A stretch of DNA of 64,000 nt. Origin: Aplidium turbinatum (lineage: Eukaryota; Chordata; Ascidiacea; Aplousobranchia; Polyclinidae). Positions 58,859 through 64,000 of this stretch are shown here, in pieces (the first letter of the stretch is position 1; every line of letters begins with the position of its first letter). The notes under the pieces were generated by a model. That model was given only the letters and a program-made list of their open reading frames with translations, was not told where the DNA came from and searched no databases. The DNA lies in contig OU964922.1 in assembly GCA_918807975.1 (NCBI GenBank), forward strand, positions 32,538,329-32,602,328, in the 5' to 3' direction. The position numbers and the translations under genes are program-made.

Positions 58859-59538
58859 GTTTGTTTTGAAATCAAAGTAATAAAAACAATAAAATTCAAA
58901 CCCTGCTTTTGCTCCTGCCGTAGAATTATAATTGCTAAAAATATTGTAATTATTTGTCTGATTCAGTAAAGACTATTTATTGCTCATATGAAAAAAAGAA
59001 TACAAAAAAATACTCTAATTGATTTTAGGCAAATTATCTTCATCTTTATCCTGACAAGCTTCAAACAACCTTTTGAGGTCCAACTTCTTTTCCGGTATTG
59101 GATCGGAGAGGTCCAAATTTTTTTCAATAAATTTTAGTATGCTAATTCGGGTGGAATGAAAAAATAAAATTTTTTCATTTAAAAAAACCCAGATGTCTTA
59201 AAAGTGGCGTTTAGGCCTAAAAGTATCTTTCAAAATGATTTTGGTCATCTGCCACCTATACTGAAATGAAGTGAAATGTGCATCTAGGCTATAGCTCAGC
59301 CAGCCATGGATATTGACTACCTTGACCGTATATATATAGATGCACATTTCACGTGTGTCATAATGACAAGTACGCGATTGCCATCACTATCTGTTCTACC
59401 AATAGTGAGCAATCACCATTAATTGACTTACACTAGACTAATTTACTTCTCCTGGACATAACCTACAACGGATCTTGCCATTAAACTTTTCACAGTGTTT
59501 ACAAAGTAATTTTGTGATACTACGTATGACATCATTAA

Positions 59539-60127
59539 CCCTTTGAAGGTTGGGGGGGGGCTGTCAATTCAACTTTTTTGTATCAACAGTTGTATCTCTA
59601 AAACCACTGAGGCTGCGACTACGAGATTTCTTGACTTTTCCTAACTTTTATTCACCTCTATTGAGCTGAAATTTTGAGCGAATAAAGGTTATAAATTAAG
59701 AGATATAAGGCATTTCTCAGCACATCCTCTGAAATATTTCATATTCTATTGTTCAAAATTTTCCCACCAGCTGGATGAAAGCAATTAATTTGGCCCATGT
59801 CTCGTTAATCAAATGATTTAAATTGAGATTATGTAAAAAAAAATTTAATCACAACATTGCAATGCATGTTTTTCATTACTCTATAAAAAAATACCAAATA
59901 ATTCAAACGTCATAAGTCACATCAACATTTCAACGTATATAAGCAGTTCTAAAATTTACATAGTTTTAATTTTCGGATATGCTCTGCGTGAATAGTTTTA
60001 CAAAGTGAATCCCAAATTTTGAAACCGTGCCTTAAAAAATAACAGAGATATCACTCCTAAAGCATAAGAAGAATCGACAGCCCTCCCCCAAACTGAGCAA
60101 GACTCCAGGAGCCCAACCGCCTAAGGG
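59539..60127. mobile_element. piggyBac-type MITE, 589 bp
   Basis: Flanked by TTAA on both sides (59535-59538, 60128-60131), with ends CCCTTTGAAGGTTGGG / CCAACCGCCTAAGGG. A second inverted block (CTGTCAATTC / GAATCGACAG) lies just inside. Absent at the matching place in copy 1 (about 28072, TCAA). Confidence 0.85.
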
Positions 60128-61639
60128 TTAAAGGACTGTAGTTTTTAAAAAAATAACTGTAAATATTTTCATGAAAAATCTGACGTTGATGTACAAAAAT
60201 TATTTACTGCCCGAAAGTAGGCCATTTCTATGGTTGGAGAAAAAGCTACATAGGCAAGGTCTATTATAACATGTTCGGCTACCGTCAGGGACTTTGATCT
60301 TGAGTAGATCTTCACATGTAGCCTATTCGCACAAAAATAATTTTGGTACAAAAGGTTTTGTAAAGGATTGATGTCCTGTAAACCAGACGTCTGAATACGT
60401 GACATCAATTTTTACGCAATTCAAAATACGATTTAAATTCAAATCAATGAAAATAAAAAGCAAAATCATCGGCAAACTGTGTTTTTGATTTATATGTCGG
60501 CGTTTCTAAGCTTCCATCCATTTTAGGATTAAACCTTTTGACCTCAGTGATCGTAATCTTTTCTCTTTTTTTCAATTTTAAATATATAGCAAATAAAATT
60601 CAACTTTTAAAATTATTTTTGCTTTAGTATTTTTGTGTCATGTTTTAGCACTTAGCCAGCACACAAAAGAAAAACTACGCTACTTAGTCAAACTACATCA
60701 TCTCTAGATGCAGTGAACAAAAGCTGCATTAGTCAAAACATGTTTTATGTATATCTCGTCTGCAACCACATCTATACTTTGCGGAAAAATCATTACAACT
60801 GCTAATTTTTCACCAAGAAAATATATTGTCATACAGAAAGCGTGTCTTACATGGAATCAGAAGCTCAAGACTAACTTCTCACTAACAATTAACTTTTCAT
60901 AATTATTTACTTTGATAATAAAATACTGCATGTCAATCATAGACTATGAATTCTAGATTGTTACATCACAAAAAGCATTAGTTATTCATTACAATAAAGG
61001 GATTTCTAAGTTCTTTGTATCATAAGGTGTCGATGCCACCCGTCGTTTGCAGCAAACAGTTAAAATTACTGCACTTTTTTCACACCAAACAAACAATGGT
61101 CCCAGAGCTGTGTGAAGTTTATTAAACGAAAGAAACTCACAAAAGGAAGCGGCTTTTACTGCAATCGGTTTTCGATTAATTTAAATTTAATTTCCAAAGG
61201 AAAGGGTGTCAAATTGACACCCCTTCGTTGTACTAGTGTTAAGAAAAAACAATGCAAGCAAGTTGAAACTACGCCTCCAATAAAAGGTATCATATTAACT
61301 AACGAAAGATTTGCCAAGGTAACAGCTTGATAATAAGAAGTTTTGTTGTAAAGGCAAAACAATATTGTGATAAGTTGAGACGCGTTACTGATCTCCAAAG
61401 TATGGCAATTCATTTGTTGGAAGGTTTGTTCTACCACGTTTTCGTGCTTCTGGTGGACTTTTCAACAGATTCTATGCTTTTCTTTTCATTTTTTTTGTTT
61501 AATCCAAACTAAGAAAAAGCTATAGTCACTATAGTATGGTGCTATTGTATTTGGAAGTTCTTTTGTCGTATCCAGCCTTACACCCGAAGGTTGAAAATTT
61601 AAATTAAGTGAACGGGAAGGCAAGGAAGCCAATATTCGT

Positions 61640-61712
61640 GTCCACCTTTCAGGCATGCCTTTAAGTGTCCTGCCAGAGACACAGCCACATGCTTTTGAGC
61701 GGTGTCGATATT
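61640..61712 (-). mobile_element. SINE family 1 fragment
   Basis: Reverse complement shares TATCGACACCGCTC and a following GTGTCT...GGCA block with family 1. Confidence 0.5.
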
Positions 61713-62324
61713 TGGAAGTGAAGTAATTTATCACTAATAAAACGTTTTGATTGTCCTTGATTTCATAAAAGAACCACAATGATATCTCATGCAATATTTT
61801 ACGCGTGGGAAGCTTTCCTGTTCCATGCAAAGTCACATCTTTCTGTTTTCATTTGGAAGTGATGTAACTGAACAAAACAGATCAAAGTTTGAATTGTTTC
61901 CTTCTACAAGACATCAATTTAAACCATCACATCCTCGTCGTAATTACATTACAGGAATAAAACGTTTTTACAACGTGATTCAACATATCCTGTGCAGAAT
62001 CCGCTTACAAACATTTTAAATCGATTCTACGAGTGCAGATATCATAAAATTCAAGTCTGATGTATTTTAAAATAACGATCAAAACCAAACAAAGAACAAT
62101 TAAAAGCAAAACAACCAGTAAAATAAGTTTAATTTGTGAGTTTTTGTAACGTTTCTAAACTACAAGGTAGTTTTAACAGTTTTTTTTAGACAAATTTTTA
62201 GAACTTTTGGTTTTGTAATTTCTGAGAATGTTGATTCACTGATGGAGTCTTTATCCTCTGTTTGAGAGCCTAATCCAAGATACTTGTAGAAGCTTTGCAC
62301 CACTGACTCAGACTTGATCATTGA

Positions 62325-62390
62325 GTTTAACTGAGTGAAGTTTTCGATTGCTGAAGTGTTGTCAGCGTTATTCCATCTACTAATTTAATA
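62325..62390 (-). mobile_element. SINE family 2 fragment
   Basis: Reverse complement reads GATGGAATAACG then ACACTTCAGCAATCGAAAAC and TTCACTC, the body of family 2. Confidence 0.55.
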
Positions 62391-63149
62391 AAATAACATT
62401 TATTTTACTTCATGCCTTGTTAGTGTTACTCGATTTTCTTTTATCTTTTTGTTCAAATTATTACTCATCATAAACGAACGATAAATATATTATGATGACA
62501 ACTGCATTCGCCATTAGATAGTAAAACGCCTGTTGTATTGCTGTAACATATTTCGCAGGCAAGAAATCAAAGCAATACTTGGCGGAAGTGTGGCCATTTT
62601 CAATTTAACATGCACAAACAGTTATTGTAGATGTTTAGTACTATGAAGCATAATTGGTGTGGGAGACTTTTCTTGCTTGATGCATATTCATAGCTCTGAA
62701 ATATGAGGTCTCAGGAAACAAACAGGAAACTTTACACGAATTATTTTATAACATACATACAAACCTACACGAGTTATAGTGAAAAGAGGTAATATAATGT
62801 ATATGTATACTAGTGCTCACAGTAACTCCTTCAGTAACTATACAGTTACAAGCCCAGATCTTTTTGTTTATTAATTTACTTAATTTCTGGCAAAGATGTT
62901 ATTTTATTATTGATTAGAAAAACTATGTTATAGAATGTTTCTAAGTATACAAGAGATAGCCTATGTTGCTTTTAGCAAACTGTGTTGAATATACTTAGCT
63001 TTATTTTATTTATCTTGGAAAAATCAAGACTGTTATCAGCGAGTTTATATTGAGTAAAGCATTTGCAATATTCAATTATATTAATTTTACATCAGATATA
63101 GTAGCTTCAAAAAATAAGTATTTTCGTTATTGTAACAATCTAAAAAAAG

Positions 63150-63330
63150 ATGAGCAAAGTAGTAATTTTAATCGTGATGAGCATCTTTGCCAGTTTGTGG
63201 TCCATTGCCGTCGCTTCTCGTGAAGTGACGTGTTCTTGTGGGGTTGGTCCAGATGGTGATGACGTCAATGAAAGGGGTTTACCTGGCCCCCCTGGCAAGA
63301 GGGGTGCAACGGGTTTGCAAGGAACTAAAG
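63150..63330 (+). CDS. ficolin-like gene 3, exon 1 (partial gene)
   Basis: Signal peptide MSKVVILIVMSIFASLW, cleavage likely after SIAVA, then SREVTCSCG, DDVNERGLPGPPGKRG and LQGTK; donor AAAG/GTTTGC, the same phase as genes 1 and 2. One cysteine of the CCSC cluster is missing (TCSC). The gene runs rightward out of the window and faces away from gene 2, whose start is 4.3 kb to the left. Confidence 0.88.
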
Positions 63331-63785
63331 GTTTGCATACTGTTTTTATTTAACCAACTAAGGGGACTTAATAATGTTTTGTTTTTGGTATCAATCACTA
63401 TAACGTTAACTTAAAACATCATGTACCCACATGAATGTATGTATCTCCTCTCTTGTTCTGGTCAATATTCCATTTTATTTTGAAATTCTGTTGTATGCTT
63501 TGAATTCACATTTTTGTGAATAAGCTAAATTTAATTTGTTATATTTATTTTTTCAGTTGAATTTATTCTGAGTTGCAAACGCATGTGCTCAACAATAAAC
63601 ATCATGAATGTGTTTTCATTTGTACATATTTTGCACTCATTTTAACCAATAACAGAATAAAGCTTCTTTCATATGTATTAATAACATTCCAACGTTGTTG
63701 GTTTTCGCGCTGTTCAGCAGCTTTTGACGTCAAAAATTTCTTTACAATACTCAGGTCGTATGATCTGATGCGTTTAAAGTGGCCC
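63331..63785 (+). other. gene 3 intron 1 (start)
   Basis: No second exon is visible before the window end. In gene 2 this intron is about 1.1 kb, so exon 2 is expected beyond 64000. Confidence 0.5.
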
Positions 63786-63789
63786 TGAC

Positions 63790-64000
63790 TAGTTGGATCC
63801 AAGTATAGTAACTTTTATAGCATTTCCTAGCGCAGAATTATACTTAGCGAACTTTGTAATCTTAACCTCGTAGCTCGACTAGTTAGGGCGTAATTTATAT
63901 CAAACAACCGCTCCTCAGCGCCACCACAGGCGAAACTCTATATTTCACTCCTCTGGGACGACTTTGGTGGTATTACGTCATCTTAAGTGGGCGTCCTTAG
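63790..64000 (+). mobile_element. dispersed repeat (possible SINE, family 3), copy 2
   Basis: Partner of 42861-43080, here with TAGCTCGACTAGTTAGGGCG. It lies in intron 1 of gene 3 and runs to the window end. Confidence 0.55.

Larger units (their letters stand above)
45195..60340. repeat. segmental duplication, copy 2 (with ficolin gene 2)
   Basis: Direct-orientation counterpart of 16145-28300. It is enlarged by a local terminal-exon duplication (47330-48560), a hAT element (48402-51050), a foldback element (55015-55645), a palindrome (58154-58269) and a piggyBac-type MITE (59539-60127), none of which is in copy 1. Confidence 0.9.
60340..63140. other. region between head-to-head ficolin genes; no gene seen
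   Basis: AT-rich sequence upstream of gene 3 and beyond gene 2. It holds two SINE fragments (61640-61712 and 62325-62390). The 93- and 116-residue minus-strand frames at 61156-61437 and 61486-61836 have no recognised domain; the second overlaps the SINE. Confidence 0.4.

Noticed and set aside
1-64000. LTR retrovirus, Polinton or other capsid-bearing element
   Set aside because: I saw no gag-, env-, capsid- or integrase-like peptide and no paired long terminal repeats. The retroelement remains are PLE and LINE type.

Overview
The window is animal nuclear DNA: AT-rich, intron-rich, with GT/AG-bounded short exons and a dense load of DNA transposons, LINE, SINE and Penelope-like remnants. The only well-resolved host genes encode secreted ficolin-like lectins (signal peptide, short collagen stretch, coiled coil, fibrinogen C-terminal domain). 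This, with the compact exon structure, points to an invertebrate deuterostome; an ascidian tunicate is my best guess, but the species cannot be fixed from the sequence.

Layout. 1-15 kb: a Penelope-like element (PLE) fragment carrying a MITE, a hAT relic, two plus-strand ficolin terminal exons (one decayed, one intact) near 4.4-4.9 kb, a piggyBac relic inside PLE debris (7-8.7 kb), an old inverted repeat, tRNA-derived SINEs, a foldback element with tandem-repeat arms (10.76-11.0 kb), a LINE tail inserted in another LINE (11.1-12.4 kb), a GC-rich MITE (12.7-13.3 kb), and another, cysteine-poor ficolin terminal exon at 14.2 kb. 16.1-28.3 kb: copy 1 of a large segmental duplication, carrying ficolin gene 1 (minus strand, seven exons, 315 aa). 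28.3-45 kb: a transposon graveyard holding two 49-nt sequences that fold as type I hammerhead ribozymes, a hAT nested in a hAT with a MITE inside, inverted hAT relics, LINE and piggyBac remnants, and one cysteine-rich exon resembling the P2X7 C-terminal domain. 45.2-60.3 kb: copy 2 of the duplication with ficolin gene 2 (minus strand, seven exons), enlarged by a hAT element that carries a 51-bp minisatellite, a foldback element with a TTAGGG core, a palindrome and a piggyBac-type MITE. 63.15 kb to the end: exon 1 of a third ficolin gene on the plus strand, head-to-head with gene 2.

How the parts relate. Genes 1 and 2 are recent tandem duplicates with nearly identical exons 1-6, but their terminal exons, which encode the calcium/ligand lobe of the fibrinogen domain, are strongly diverged. 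In gene 2 the positional counterpart of the gene 1 terminal exon has a stop codon, and a second, intact terminal exon lies just upstream of it. The window holds five terminal-exon copies against three first exons. Because the duplication gives matched filled and empty sites, several insertions can be dated as younger than the duplication, with exact target-site duplications (TSDs).
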